Source: CBDTYW01 sp965364735 | Lineage (GTDB): Bacteria > Actinomycetota > Nitriliruptoria > Nitriliruptorales > Nitriliruptoraceae | DNA: 17,348 nt | Direction: 5' to 3' | Assembly (NCBI GenBank): GCA_965364735.1 | Contig: CBDTYW010000054.1 | Coordinates: forward strand, 1-17,348 | Shown: one piece after another, positions 1 through 7,750 of the stretch | Position numbering within the stretch: the first letter of the stretch is position 1 | How the letters are laid out: every line of letters begins with the position of its first letter | Program-made: the position numbers and the translations under genes | The notes under the pieces: generated by a model | The model's input: only the letters and a program-made list of their open reading frames with translations | Databases searched by the model: none | What the model was told of the DNA's origin: nothing

Positions 1-2
1 AG

Positions 3-1499
3 CCGCCCGGGGACGAGGGCCTCGGCTGGTACCCGTGGATGGCCATGGGCGTGGTGCTCATCGGCACCTACATGTTCGTCATCGACACGACCGTGCTCGG
101 CGTGGCGCTCCCCGCGATCTCCGACGAGTTCGGCGCCGGAGGGATGCTCTCCATCGACTGGGTCGTCACCGGCTACCTGATCGGCGTCGGCTCGATCCAG
201 CCGGCAACGCAGTGGTTTGCCGGCAGGTGGGGCAACAAGCAGGTCTACCTCGGGGCGCTGCTCGCGTTCACGATCGCCTCGGTCGCGGCTGGCCTCGCCC
301 CGTCGCTGCCGCTGCTCACGCTCGCACGCTTCCTCCAGGGCATCGCCGGGGGCCTGATCCAGCCGCTCGGGATGGCGATGGTCGTGCAGCTCTTCCCGCC
401 GAACCGTCGCGGCACCGCGCTCGGGATCTACGGCGTCGCGATCATGGCCGCGCCTGCGGTCGGGCCACCACTCGGCGGCTGGGTCGTGACGGCCGCATCC
501 TGGCGGTGGATCTTCCTGATCAACCTGCCCATCGGGCTGCTGGTCCTGTGGCTCGCACGACGGCTCCTGCTCGACGTCGGCTCTCCCCCACCGCGCAAGC
601 TCGACGCGATCGGGTGGGCGCTCGCCGCGTCCGGGCTGCTCGTGCTCGTCGTGGCGCTCCGTCAGACCCCCGAGTGGGGCATCGGCTCGCCCTTGACGAT
701 TGGCGGCTTCCTGCTCGCGGCAACGCTCATCGGATCGTTGATCCGACGTGCGCTGCGGGCGGCCGAACCGATCCTCGACCTGCGGCTGTTCCAGATCACC
801 CCCTTCGCCATCAGCGCGATCGTGGTCGGGTTCATCACCGTGTCGCAGTACGGGCGGCTGACGTTCCTCCCGGCCGGCCTCGCGACCGTCCGCGGGATGG
901 ACGCCAGCGAGATCGGTTTGCTGCTCGCGCCGAGCGCGCTCGCGGTGGCGATCACGATGCCGATCGGCGGCTGGCTGTCCGACCGCGTCGGCGCCCGCAT
1001 CCCGGTCGTCGGCGGGCTCTTCTTCATGGCGGGCGGGACCTGGATGCTGGGCCACCTCACCCCCACCACGTCGTCGTCCTCGATCATCTGGATCCTCTCG
1101 TTCCTCGGGCTCGGCAGCGGGCTCGCGCTCATGCCGAACAACGTCGTCGCGCTGAACGCCGTCCGCGGAGTCGACCTCCCTCAGGCATCCGCGATTCGCT
1201 CGATCAACCGACAGGTCTGGGCCGCAGCCGGAACCGCGATTCTCGCATCCGTGCTGGCGTACACGTTCGGAGCCGTCGACCCGACCACCCTCGCCGACCC
1301 GCCGACGGCGCTTGCCGCGCAGGCGGGCTACAACCGGATGTTCATCTGGGCGTTCTGGTTCACCGCCGCCGCGGGCGTCGCGGCATGCTTCCTCCCCGGC
1401 CGCAGGGCGATGCAGGCGCTGCAGGCCGAGCGGGAATCCGAGCATGGTGACCTCATGGCGGACGTCGCAGCGCTGCGTGCCGTCGACGCCGATCACTGA
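3..1499 (+). CDS. MFS transporter, DHA2 (EmrB/QacA-like) family, 5' partial
   Basis: Integral-membrane major facilitator protein, probably a proton-driven exporter of drugs or small solutes; the substrate cannot be told from sequence. The reading frame is open to the left edge and has no start codon before ATG 39. That ATG lacks a ribosome binding site and would cut into the first membrane helix, so the true start is probably outside the window. Counting from ATG 39 there are 486 residues, many of them in hydrophobic helices. Motif C of antiporters is visible near residues 133-148 (APAVGPPLGGW), and a motif-A loop (GWLSDRVGAR) near 309-318. The helix-rich length fits the 14-helix DHA2 group. 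The C-terminus is a short hydrophilic tail. It ends 114 bases before trkA, which has its own promoter, so the two are probably separate units. Confidence 0.9.
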   Translation, partial: PPGDEGLGWYPWMAMGVVLIGTYMFVIDTTVLGVALPAISDEFGAGGMLSIDWVVTGYLIGVGSIQPATQWFAGRWGNKQVYLGALLAFTIASVAAGLAPSLPLLTLARFLQGIAGGLIQPLGMAMVVQLFPPNRRGTALGIYGVAIMAAPAVGPPLGGWVVTAASWRWIFLINLPIGLLVLWLARRLLLDVGSPPPRKLDAIGWALAASGLLVLVVALRQTPEWGIGSPLTIGGFLLAATLIGSLIRRALRAAEPILDLRLFQITPFAISAIVVGFITVSQYGRLTFLPAGLATVRGMDASEIGLLLAPSALAVAITMPIGGWLSDRVGARIPVVGGLFFMAGGTWMLGHLTPTTSSSSIIWILSFLGLGSGLALMPNNVVALNAVRGVDLPQASAIRSINRQVWAAAGTAILASVLAYTFGAVDPTTLADPPTALAAQAGYNRMFIWAFWFTAAAGVAACFLPGRRAMQALQAERESEHGDLMADVAALRAVDADH

Positions 1500-1552
1500 T
1501 CCCGCGCTCACCTTCACGACGACCGAGCGCGGAGCGCTGACGCCAGAGAACG

Positions 1553-1579
1553 TTGTTCGCGGCGACGCCCGCCTAGCCT
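1553..1579 (+). promoter_or_regulatory. Putative promoter of trkA-trkH
   Basis: TTGTTC at 1553-1558 and TAGCCT at 1574-1579 are separated by 15 bases and resemble an actinobacterial -35/-10 pair. Transcription would begin near 1586 and leave a leader of about 28 bases holding the GAGGAG ribosome binding site at 1602-1607. The inverted repeat GAACGTTGTTC at 1548-1558 overlaps the -35 box and might bind a regulator. The same TAGCCT hexamer precedes the acyl-CoA dehydrogenase gene. Confidence 0.4.
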
Positions 1580-1613
1580 GTGGAGGGAACCCGACACCGC
1601 CGAGGAGCGCGTC

Positions 1614-2942
1614 GTGCACGTCGTGATCATCGGAGCGGGTGCCGTCGGCTTCTATCTCGCCGACCGACTCGCCAGCGAAGGCCAGGACGTCGTCGTCGTC
1701 GAGAGCGACGAGCGTGTGGTCGAGGACCTGCAAGGTCGTCTCGACGTGCTCGTCGTGCAGGGCAACGGGGCCTCGATGGAGACGCTGAAGCGGGCCGGTG
1801 TCCCGGACGCGACGCTGTTCGTCGCCGTGACCAGCAACGACGGTGTCAACATCCTCGCCTGCCACGCGGCCAAGGCGCTGGGCGTCCCGACCACGGTCGC
1901 TCGGATCGAGGACGAGGGGCTGCGGCCGGGCATGGTCGACATGGGCGTCGACATCGTGATCGACCCCGGCGAGATGGTCGCGAAGGAGCTGATGGCTCTG
2001 CTCACACGATCGGGCGCCAGCGACGTGGTCGAGTTCGCCGACGGTCAACTGCTCGTCCTCGGCGACATCGTCCCGTCGGAGAGCCCGATGCTCGGCCGCA
2101 CGTTGCGCGAGCTGCGCGCCGACGAGAGCGACTGGGACTGGGCCGCCGCGGTCCTGCGTGACGGCGAGATCGTCCCGGCACGTGGAAGCACCGTCGTCCA
2201 GGAGCACGACCACGTGCTGCTCATGACGACGCGGGACACCGCCGACCGGGCGCTCGCCCTGCTCGGCATCCGGCGCCACCAGATTCACCGCGTCGTGATC
2301 CTCGGGGCAACGCGCCTCGCCGAGCTGACCATGGAGGCCGCGACGGCTCACGGCTTCGACGTGGTCGCGATCGACAAGGACCCGAAGCGCGCGACGTTCC
2401 TCGCCGAGCACCACCCCGACGTGCTCGTCCTCTGCGGCGACCCGACCGACCCGGCCGTCCTCGCCGAGCAGCGGCTCGGACCGCACGACGCGGTCGTCGC
2501 GCTCTCCGGCTGGGACGAGATCAACGTGGTCGGGGCACTGCTCTCGAAGGCGCTGGGCGCCGGCGCGGCCCTCGCGCGGTTCCACAAGGTCAGCTACGTC
2601 CAGCTGCTCATCGGCACCGGCATCGATGCGGCCGTGTCGCCGCGCCTCGCGGCCGCCAACGCGATCCTCCAGCACGTTCGGCGCGGCCGGATCTTCTCGG
2701 TCGCGACCTTCAAGGACACGACGGCCGAAGTTCTCGAGATCGAGGTCGCTGCCGGCAGCGAGGTCGACCACTCCATCGTCGCTGAGCTGCGGCTGCCGCC
2801 GCTGTCGGTGATCGGCGGCGTCGTCCGCGACGGTCGCGCCTTCGTCCCTCGTGGTCGCACCGAGCTGCAGGCCGGTGACCACCTCATCGTGTTCGTCCCC
2901 CGAGAGAACATCCAGCACGTCGAGGCGATGTGTCTCCGGTGA
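1614..2942 (+). CDS. trkA: Trk potassium uptake regulatory subunit TrkA
   Basis: Cytoplasmic nucleotide-binding (RCK/KTN) subunit that gates the TrkH potassium channel encoded next to it. The 442-residue length is close to the roughly 458 residues of the E. coli protein, which has two tandem RCK units. The first unit opens with a Rossmann motif, VVIIGAGAVG, with glycines at residues 7, 9 and 12 and an acidic residue (E29) at the end of strand 2, as expected for NAD(H) binding. The second unit starts near residue 225 with VVILGATRLAE, a degenerate glycine motif, so it may bind nucleotide weakly or not at all. A TrkA_C-like region closes the protein at about residues 365-440 (AAGSEVDHSIVAEL, QAGDHLIVF). 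The GTG start is supported by GAGGAG six bases upstream. The stop lies inside the start region of trkH, which indicates translational coupling. Confidence 0.93.
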   Translation: MHVVIIGAGAVGFYLADRLASEGQDVVVVESDERVVEDLQGRLDVLVVQGNGASMETLKRAGVPDATLFVAVTSNDGVNILACHAAKALGVPTTVARIEDEGLRPGMVDMGVDIVIDPGEMVAKELMALLTRSGASDVVEFADGQLLVLGDIVPSESPMLGRTLRELRADESDWDWAAAVLRDGEIVPARGSTVVQEHDHVLLMTTRDTADRALALLGIRRHQIHRVVILGATRLAELTMEAATAHGFDVVAIDKDPKRATFLAEHHPDVLVLCGDPTDPAVLAEQRLGPHDAVVALSGWDEINVVGALLSKALGAGAALARFHKVSYVQLLIGTGIDAAVSPRLAAANAILQHVRRGRIFSVATFKDTTAEVLEIEVAAGSEVDHSIVAELRLPPLSVIGGVVRDGRAFVPRGRTELQAGDHLIVFVPRENIQHVEAMCLR

Positions 2943-4486
2943 CCGACGACCGCCGGGAGCGGTTCCGACGACGGCTGGAGCGCAGCCGTCCCAACGTCGA
3001 GGTCACGACCTTCCGCTCGGTCTCCTACGTCATCGGCGCGGTCATCGTCGCGGCCGCCGGCATGATGATCCCGGCGATCATCACCAGCCTCCTGTTCAGG
3101 GAGATCGCGGTGGCCGGGCAGATCACCGGCGCGGCCGTGATCACCGCAACGGTTGGGCTGCTCGCGTGGCGCCATCTGGGGCGTCAGCCGGAGGACCTGT
3201 CGGTCCGCGAGGGGTTCGCGACCGTCGGGATCTCGTGGCTCGCGCTGACGGCGGTGGGCACGCTCCCGTACCTGCTGACCGGGTCCATCACCGGCGGCGT
3301 CGACGCCATCTTCGAGGCCGCATCCGGGTTCACGACCACCGGCGCCTCGATTCTGCCCGACCCGTCCCGGCTCCCGCACGGCGTCCTGATCTGGCGCTCG
3401 ACCACCCAGTGGGTCGGCGGCATGGGGATCATCGTGCTCTCGGTGGCGCTGCTGCCCCTGCTCGGGCTGGGCGGCGTCCAGCTCGCCCGGGCCGAGTCGC
3501 CCGGACCGACGCCGGACCGCCTCACCCCGCGGTTCCGTGACACCGCTCGCCGCCTGTGGGGCCTCTACGTGGCCATGACCGCGGTGCAGGCCCTGCTGCT
3601 CTGGGCCGGCGAGATGAACCTGTTCCAGGCCATCAACCACAGTCTCACGACCCTGTCGACCGGCGGCTTCGGGACCGAGGCCGACTCGCTGACGTCGTTC
3701 TCGGCGTACACCCAGTGGATCGTGATCCTGTTCATGTTCCTCGCTGGCGCTTCGTTCGCTCTCCACTTCCGGGCGCTCCGACGCCCGCGGCTGTATCGCG
3801 AGAACTCCGAGTTCGAGCTCTACAGCTGGATCGTCGGCGGCGCCTTCGTCGTGATCGCAGCGGGCCTCATCGACACGGGCGAGCTGTCGATCGGCTCCCT
3901 CGCCGAGGTCGAGACGCTCGTCCGCACGACGCTCTTCACGGCGCTGACGCTGATCACCACGACAGGATTCGCGACCGCGGACTTCGGGCTCTGGGCACCC
4001 GGACTGCAGATCATCATCGTCGGCCTGCTGTTCGTCGGAGGGATGACCGGCTCGACCGCCGGCGGAGTCAAGAGCTTCCGCCTCGGGGTCCTGTTCCGCT
4101 CAGCCTCCGGCGACCTCCGACGCCTCGTGCACCCGCGGGGCGTGTTCATCACGCGGTTCGGCGGGGTGCCGCTGCGCGAGGACCTCGTCCGCAGCATCCA
4201 GTCATTCTTCCTCTTCTACATGTTCCTGTTCATGACCGGCACGGCGCTGCTCGGGATCATCACGTCCTCGATCGGGGCCGACTTCGACCTCAAGACCCAG
4301 GCGTCGGCGGTGGCGTCCGCGCTGGGCAACGTCGGCCCCGGTCTCGGCGAGATCGGCCCGACCAACAACTACGCCACGCTCCCGTCATCCGGCAAGCTCC
4401 TGCTCAGCAGTCTGATGATCACGGGGCGCCTCGAGATCTTCCCGATGCTCCTGCTCTTCAGCCCGGCCTTCTGGCGGAGCCGATGA
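2930..4486 (+). CDS. trkH: Trk potassium uptake channel subunit TrkH
   Basis: Integral-membrane potassium-translocating subunit of the Trk system, paired with the TrkA subunit just upstream. All four pore-loop repeats of the SKT (TrkH/KtrB) superfamily are recognisable: SGFTTTGAS near residue 135, TLSTGGFGTE near 240-248, ITTTGFATADFG near 340-350 and GNVGPGLG near 465-472. Each has the selectivity-filter glycine. GMTGSTAGGVKSFR at about residues 371-384 is the conserved segment between repeats three and four. At 518 residues it is slightly longer than E. coli TrkH (483), the excess lying mainly in the charged N-terminus. The start is ambiguous: GTG 2930 overlaps trkA by 13 bases, with GAGG four bases upstream, while GTG 2939 gives a classic GTGA four-base overlap and a protein three residues shorter. 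Both readings imply co-translation with trkA. Confidence 0.94.
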   Translation: MSPVTDDRRERFRRRLERSRPNVEVTTFRSVSYVIGAVIVAAAGMMIPAIITSLLFREIAVAGQITGAAVITATVGLLAWRHLGRQPEDLSVREGFATVGISWLALTAVGTLPYLLTGSITGGVDAIFEAASGFTTTGASILPDPSRLPHGVLIWRSTTQWVGGMGIIVLSVALLPLLGLGGVQLARAESPGPTPDRLTPRFRDTARRLWGLYVAMTAVQALLLWAGEMNLFQAINHSLTTLSTGGFGTEADSLTSFSAYTQWIVILFMFLAGASFALHFRALRRPRLYRENSEFELYSWIVGGAFVVIAAGLIDTGELSIGSLAEVETLVRTTLFTALTLITTTGFATADFGLWAPGLQIIIVGLLFVGGMTGSTAGGVKSFRLGVLFRSASGDLRRLVHPRGVFITRFGGVPLREDLVRSIQSFFLFYMFLFMTGTALLGIITSSIGADFDLKTQASAVASALGNVGPGLGEIGPTNNYATLPSSGKLLLSSLMITGRLEIFPMLLLFSPAFWRSR

Positions 4487-4492
4487 GGCCCT

Positions 4493-4522
4493 TTGGGGCG
4501 TGAGTGGAACATGTTCTAGCCT
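4493..4522 (+). promoter_or_regulatory. Promoter of the fused acyl-CoA dehydrogenase gene
   Basis: TTGGGG at 4493-4498 and TAGCCT at 4517-4522, with an 18-base spacer, form a plausible -35/-10 pair. The start of transcription would be near 4529, leaving a leader of about 39 bases that contains GGAG at 4558-4561, six bases before the ATG. The last two bases of the KstR-like operator (4517-4518) are the first two of the -10 box, so a bound repressor would cover the polymerase site. Confidence 0.5.
4505..4518 (+). promoter_or_regulatory. KstR-like operator (TetR-family repressor site)
   Basis: TGGAACATGTTCTA matches every fixed position of the mycobacterial KstR consensus TNNAACNNGTTNNA, and its core GAACATGTTC is a perfect 10-base palindrome. 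KstR is the TetR-family repressor of the cholesterol catabolic regulon in Mycobacterium and Rhodococcus. It is released by a CoA thioester of an early sterol metabolite. The position, overlapping the putative -10 box of an acyl-CoA dehydrogenase gene, is what a repressor site should look like. No kstR gene is in this window. Another TetR regulator of fatty-acid genes with a similar motif cannot be excluded. Confidence 0.6.
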
Positions 4523-4567
4523 CTGGGCGCGCGGCCGAGCGGTCGCCGGTCGACCCCGGAGAACTGC

Positions 4568-6772
4568 ATGACCATCGCCCTGACCGAAGAGCACCGCGCG
4601 CTCGCTGACGCCGTCAGCCGCTGGGCTGCCGCCAACGTCGACCGGTCGGTCGTCGCAGCAGCGGGCGAGGCGGAGGTTTTCGAGCGGCCCGCGTGGTGGT
4701 CGTCGCTGGCCGCCCAGGGACTGCTCGGCCTGCACGTCCGCGAGGACGTCGGCGGGACCGGATCCGGGATGCTGGAGCTGGCCGTCACGGCCGAGCGCCT
4801 CGGCTACGCCTGCGCGCCCGGCGGCTTCGTCGCGACCACGATCGTCAGCGCCCTGATCGACCGCCACGGCGACGACGCGCTGCGCGGCAAGGTGCTGCCC
4901 GGCCTCATCGACGGCACGGCCGTGGCGGGCGTCGAGCTCGTCCCCGGCGACCTCATCGGCATCCGCGGCGAGCACGGGCTGAGCGTCTCCGGTGCGGCGG
5001 CGTACGTGGTGTCCGGCGACGAGGCGGACCTCGCGCTGCTGGCCGTCTCCGTCGACGGCGAGACCGTCTGGGTCCTGGTCGAGCAGGCCGAGGCAACGAT
5101 CAACGCCCACCCCTCGGCAGATGCGACCAGACGCCTCGCCGGCTGGGCGCTCGACGGCGTCACGATCCCCACGGAGCGCATCGTTGCTGATCTCACCACC
5201 GACGCCGTCCGTCAGATCGCAGCGGTCGTGCTGACCGCGGAGGCTGCCGGCAACGCCGCCTGGACCCTCGACATCGCCGCTGAGCACGCGAAGGTCCGCG
5301 AGCAGTTCGGCCAGCCCATCGGGAAGTTCCAGGCCGTCAAGCACATGGCCGCGGACATGCTGATCCGCAGCGAGCAGGCCAAGGCCGCCTCATGGGACGC
5401 CGCAGTGTCGATCGACGAGGACGCCCCGGCTGACGAGCAGACCCTCGCGGCCGCCGTCGCCGTCGGCCTCACGTTCGACGCGGCGGTCGAGAACGCCAAG
5501 TCCTGCATCCAGACGCTCGGCGGCATCGGCTACACGTGGGAGCATCCGGCGCACTGGTACCTGAAGCGTGCGCTCGCAGCCCGCTCCATGTTCGGCGGCA
5601 CGACCTCGGCCATCCTCAAGGCCGGCGAGATGGCCCTCGAGGGCAAGCGCCGCACGCTCGGGCTCGCGCTCGACGAGGACGTCGCTGCGCCGCACCGCGC
5701 GGCCGTCCGCGAGTTCCTTGGCCGCCTCGAGACCATGGACGAGCGTCAGCGTCGTGAGGCGATCGTGGACTCCGGCTACGCGGAGCCGCACTGGCCGGAG
5801 CCGTACGGCCGCAACGCTGGAGCGATCGAGCAGATCGTCATCGCGCAGGAGCTCCGCGCCGCGAACGTGAAGCCGCACGACATCGTCATCGGCAAGTGGA
5901 TCCTCCCGACGATCATCCATCACGGCACACCGGAGCAGCAGTCCCGGTTCATGCGCCCGTCGATGTACGGCGACCTCGTCTGGTGCCAGCTGTTCTCCGA
6001 GCCGGGTGCCGGCTCCGACCTCGCCGCCATCCAGATGAAGGCGGAGCGCGTCGAGGGCGGCTGGTCGCTGACGGGCCAGAAGATCTGGACGACCAACGCA
6101 CACGACGCCCACGTGGCGCTCTGCATCGCGCGGACGGACCGCGACGCCCCGAAGCACGACGGCATCACCGCGTTCATCGTCGACATGCAGGCCGAGGGCG
6201 TCGACGTCCGTCCGCTGACCGAGCTGACCGGGAAGGCCATGTTCAACGAGGTCTTCCTGACGGACGTGTTCGTCGCCGACGACATGGTCATCGGCCAGGT
6301 CAACGACGGCTGGCGCGCAGCACGCGCCACGCTCACCAACGAACGCGTCGCGATGTCGTCCGGCTCGACGATGGGCCTCGGCGTCGAGGGTGTCCTGAAG
6401 GTCGGTGCGATGATGCCGGACGCGGTCGTGGACCCGATCACGCGCCACAAGATCGGCGAGTACGTCTGCGAGGGTCAGTCGCTCGCGCTCATCGGTCACC
6501 GCTCCACGATCGCGAAGCTCACCGAGGTGGACGCCGGCGCCGGGGCCTCGGTCCGCAAGCTCGTCGGGATGAGCCACGCCCAGGAGGCATCGGAGTTCGC
6601 CCTCACGTTGCTCGGCCAGACCGGCGCCATCCACTTGCCGGATCGCGCGACCAGCCTCCCGACCCGTGTGGCTGCAGCCCGCGCGCTCACGATCGCCGGC
6701 GGCACGACCGAGGTCCAGAAGAACATCGTCGCCGAACGCGTCCTTGGCCTCCCGCGCGACGACGCCCGCTGA
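4568..6772 (+). CDS. Fused two-domain acyl-CoA dehydrogenase (FadE34/ChsE3- or FadE6-like)
   Basis: Flavoenzyme expected to introduce the alpha-beta double bond in a CoA thioester. At 734 residues it is twice the length of a standard acyl-CoA dehydrogenase and comprises two tandem domains, about 1-365 and 370-734. The N-terminal half has the R244-E-Q-F-G FAD-contact motif and GGIGYTWEHP with E325 at the usual catalytic-base position. It lacks the PGAGSD and KxWxTN motifs. The C-terminal half has EPGAGSD (478-484), GQKIWTTN (503-510) and the FAD motif GGTTEVQK (711-718), but no glutamate where the base is expected. This split recalls mycobacterial fused enzymes such as FadE34 (ChsE3), which oxidises the sterol side chain, and FadE6; I cannot choose between them. 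ATG 4568 has GGAG six bases upstream. A KstR-like operator lies in its promoter, suggesting induction by sterols or related acyl-CoAs. Confidence 0.9.
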   Translation: MTIALTEEHRALADAVSRWAAANVDRSVVAAAGEAEVFERPAWWSSLAAQGLLGLHVREDVGGTGSGMLELAVTAERLGYACAPGGFVATTIVSALIDRHGDDALRGKVLPGLIDGTAVAGVELVPGDLIGIRGEHGLSVSGAAAYVVSGDEADLALLAVSVDGETVWVLVEQAEATINAHPSADATRRLAGWALDGVTIPTERIVADLTTDAVRQIAAVVLTAEAAGNAAWTLDIAAEHAKVREQFGQPIGKFQAVKHMAADMLIRSEQAKAASWDAAVSIDEDAPADEQTLAAAVAVGLTFDAAVENAKSCIQTLGGIGYTWEHPAHWYLKRALAARSMFGGTTSAILKAGEMALEGKRRTLGLALDEDVAAPHRAAVREFLGRLETMDERQRREAIVDSGYAEPHWPEPYGRNAGAIEQIVIAQELRAANVKPHDIVIGKWILPTIIHHGTPEQQSRFMRPSMYGDLVWCQLFSEPGAGSDLAAIQMKAERVEGGWSLTGQKIWTTNAHDAHVALCIARTDRDAPKHDGITAFIVDMQAEGVDVRPLTELTGKAMFNEVFLTDVFVADDMVIGQVNDGWRAARATLTNERVAMSSGSTMGLGVEGVLKVGAMMPDAVVDPITRHKIGEYVCEGQSLALIGHRSTIAKLTEVDAGAGASVRKLVGMSHAQEASEFALTLLGQTGAIHLPDRATSLPTRVAAARALTIAGGTTEVQKNIVAERVLGLPRDDAR

Positions 6773-6784
6773 CCCCACCCCCCT

Positions 6785-6795
6785 CCCGGGCCGGG
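6785..6795. terminator. Weak GC hairpin at a convergent junction
   Basis: CCCGGGCCGGG lies in the 23-base gap between the convergent stops of the acyl-CoA dehydrogenase (6772) and the formate/nitrite channel gene (6796). It can form a 4-base-pair stem with a 3-base loop. There is no U-run. Small and speculative on its own, but hairpins occur at every other convergent junction in the window. Confidence 0.25.
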
Positions 6796-7659
6796 TCAGG
6801 CGTTGGTGGCGCGGTCGTGGTCAGCTGCGCGGCCGGCCTCGTCGAGGGACTCGCGGCCGGCCTGCACGATGCGGAGGACCGTGACGAGGCCGACGCCGCC
6901 GACGACGTTTCCGAGCGCGAGCAGACCGAACAGCGAGACGACGTCAAGGATGCCGAGCTCGAGGCCACCGAACATGCCCGCAGCGATCTTCAAGGACGCG
7001 ACGACGGTGTGGCCGAGATGGCCGTAGGCGAGAAGGAACGCGGCGCCGATCGCGGCGACGATCTTCGGCCCCAGGTCTTCGGACGCAGCCTGCATCCACG
7101 TCATCAGCGTGATCACCACGCCCGCCAGAACCGCGCCCAGGAAGGACTCGAGGCCGAGCCCACGCTCGGTGTAGTGCTCGGCTCCGGCCACGGCGACCGC
7201 CGCGAGCTCGGGCTTCGCGAGCATGAGCACGGTGACGAGCGCGAGACCGCCGATCACGTTGAAGACCGCGGTCCCGGCCCACAGCCGGAACATCTTGCGG
7301 ACCGATCCCTGGCCAGCGGCAACGGCGGAGACCGGGAGCAGGAAGTTCTCGGTGAAGAGCTCGCTGCCGCCCAGCGTGAGAGCGATGAAGCCGAAGCTGA
7401 ACGCCAACGCCGCGAGCGCCTCGTTCCCGCTGATCTCCATCACCAGCAGCAACCCCATGATGCCGACCGCGACGTCGAGCCCTCCGACGGCCCCGGTCGC
7501 GAACAGCCCGGAGATCGACCGGTCCATCCGCGCGGCGCCTTCGACGACGCTCGCGGTCAGCGCGCGACCGACCTCGTCGTCGCGCTCGGTCGATGCGGCC
7601 GCGACATGCTCGTGGTCTGCGGCGTCGTGCATGGTGTGCCGATCGATCGTCGCGCCCAC
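6796..7659 (-). CDS. Formate/nitrite transporter (FNT) family channel, YfdC-like branch
   Basis: Pentameric inner-membrane channel family for small monovalent anions such as formate or nitrite; the true substrate here is unknown. The 287-residue protein has a hydrophilic, acidic N-terminus of about 45 residues and then six hydrophobic segments, as expected for the fold. Family landmarks are FIALTLGGSELFTENFLLPV (residues 91-110), WAGTAVFNVIGG (127-138), and AYGHLGHTVVASL (211-223), where H214 or H217 would correspond to the pore histidine. The long N-terminal tail and the SELFTENF motif resemble the YfdC-like branch more than FocA or NirC. The GTG start at 7659 is preceded by GAGGAG five bases away; a longer open frame upstream would run into the divergent dehydratase gene. 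It converges on the acyl-CoA dehydrogenase gene and shares a 91-base divergent promoter region with the dehydratase. Confidence 0.88.
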   Translation of the reverse strand: MGATIDRHTMHDAADHEHVAAASTERDDEVGRALTASVVEGAARMDRSISGLFATGAVGGLDVAVGIMGLLLVMEISGNEALAALAFSFGFIALTLGGSELFTENFLLPVSAVAAGQGSVRKMFRLWAGTAVFNVIGGLALVTVLMLAKPELAAVAVAGAEHYTERGLGLESFLGAVLAGVVITLMTWMQAASEDLGPKIVAAIGAAFLLAYGHLGHTVVASLKIAAGMFGGLELGILDVVSLFGLLALGNVVGGVGLVTVLRIVQAGRESLDEAGRAADHDRATNA

Positions 7660-7738
7660 GTGAGCTCCTCGATCCGTTTCGGCACCATCAATGCCCCACC
7701 GCCCGGCCGTCAGACGCGCGATGCGGCCGGCGTTGGGC

Positions 7739-7744
7739 CATGCT
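7739..7744 (+). promoter_or_regulatory. Putative -10 box for a leaderless dehydratase mRNA
   Basis: CATGCT ends six bases before ATG 7751, so transcription would start at or next to the start codon. No Shine-Dalgarno sequence precedes the ATG, consistent with a leaderless message as is common in actinobacteria. The identical hexamer occurs at 11469-11474 in front of the peptidase gene. No convincing -35 box is visible. Confidence 0.35.
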
Positions 7745-7750
7745 CTGCGC

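Noticed and set aside
35..1450. A 471-residue plus-strand open frame almost coextensive with the MFS gene
   Set aside because: Arg/His/Asp-rich translation with no hydrophobic helices; the neighbouring frame encodes clear transporter motifs.
1548..1558. GAACGTTGTTC as a second KstR operator
   Set aside because: The half-sites are spaced by three bases, not two, and the outer T and A positions do not fit; kept only as a generic inverted repeat.
2594..3766. A 390-residue minus-strand open frame across trkA and trkH
   Set aside because: Low-complexity Arg/Gly/Asp/Gln translation overlapping two well-recognised genes.
5390..6778. A 462-residue open frame on the minus strand opposite the acyl-CoA dehydrogenase
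   Set aside because: Its translation is rich in Arg, Asp and His without family motifs; it is a shadow caused by high GC content over a gene with clear dehydrogenase motifs.
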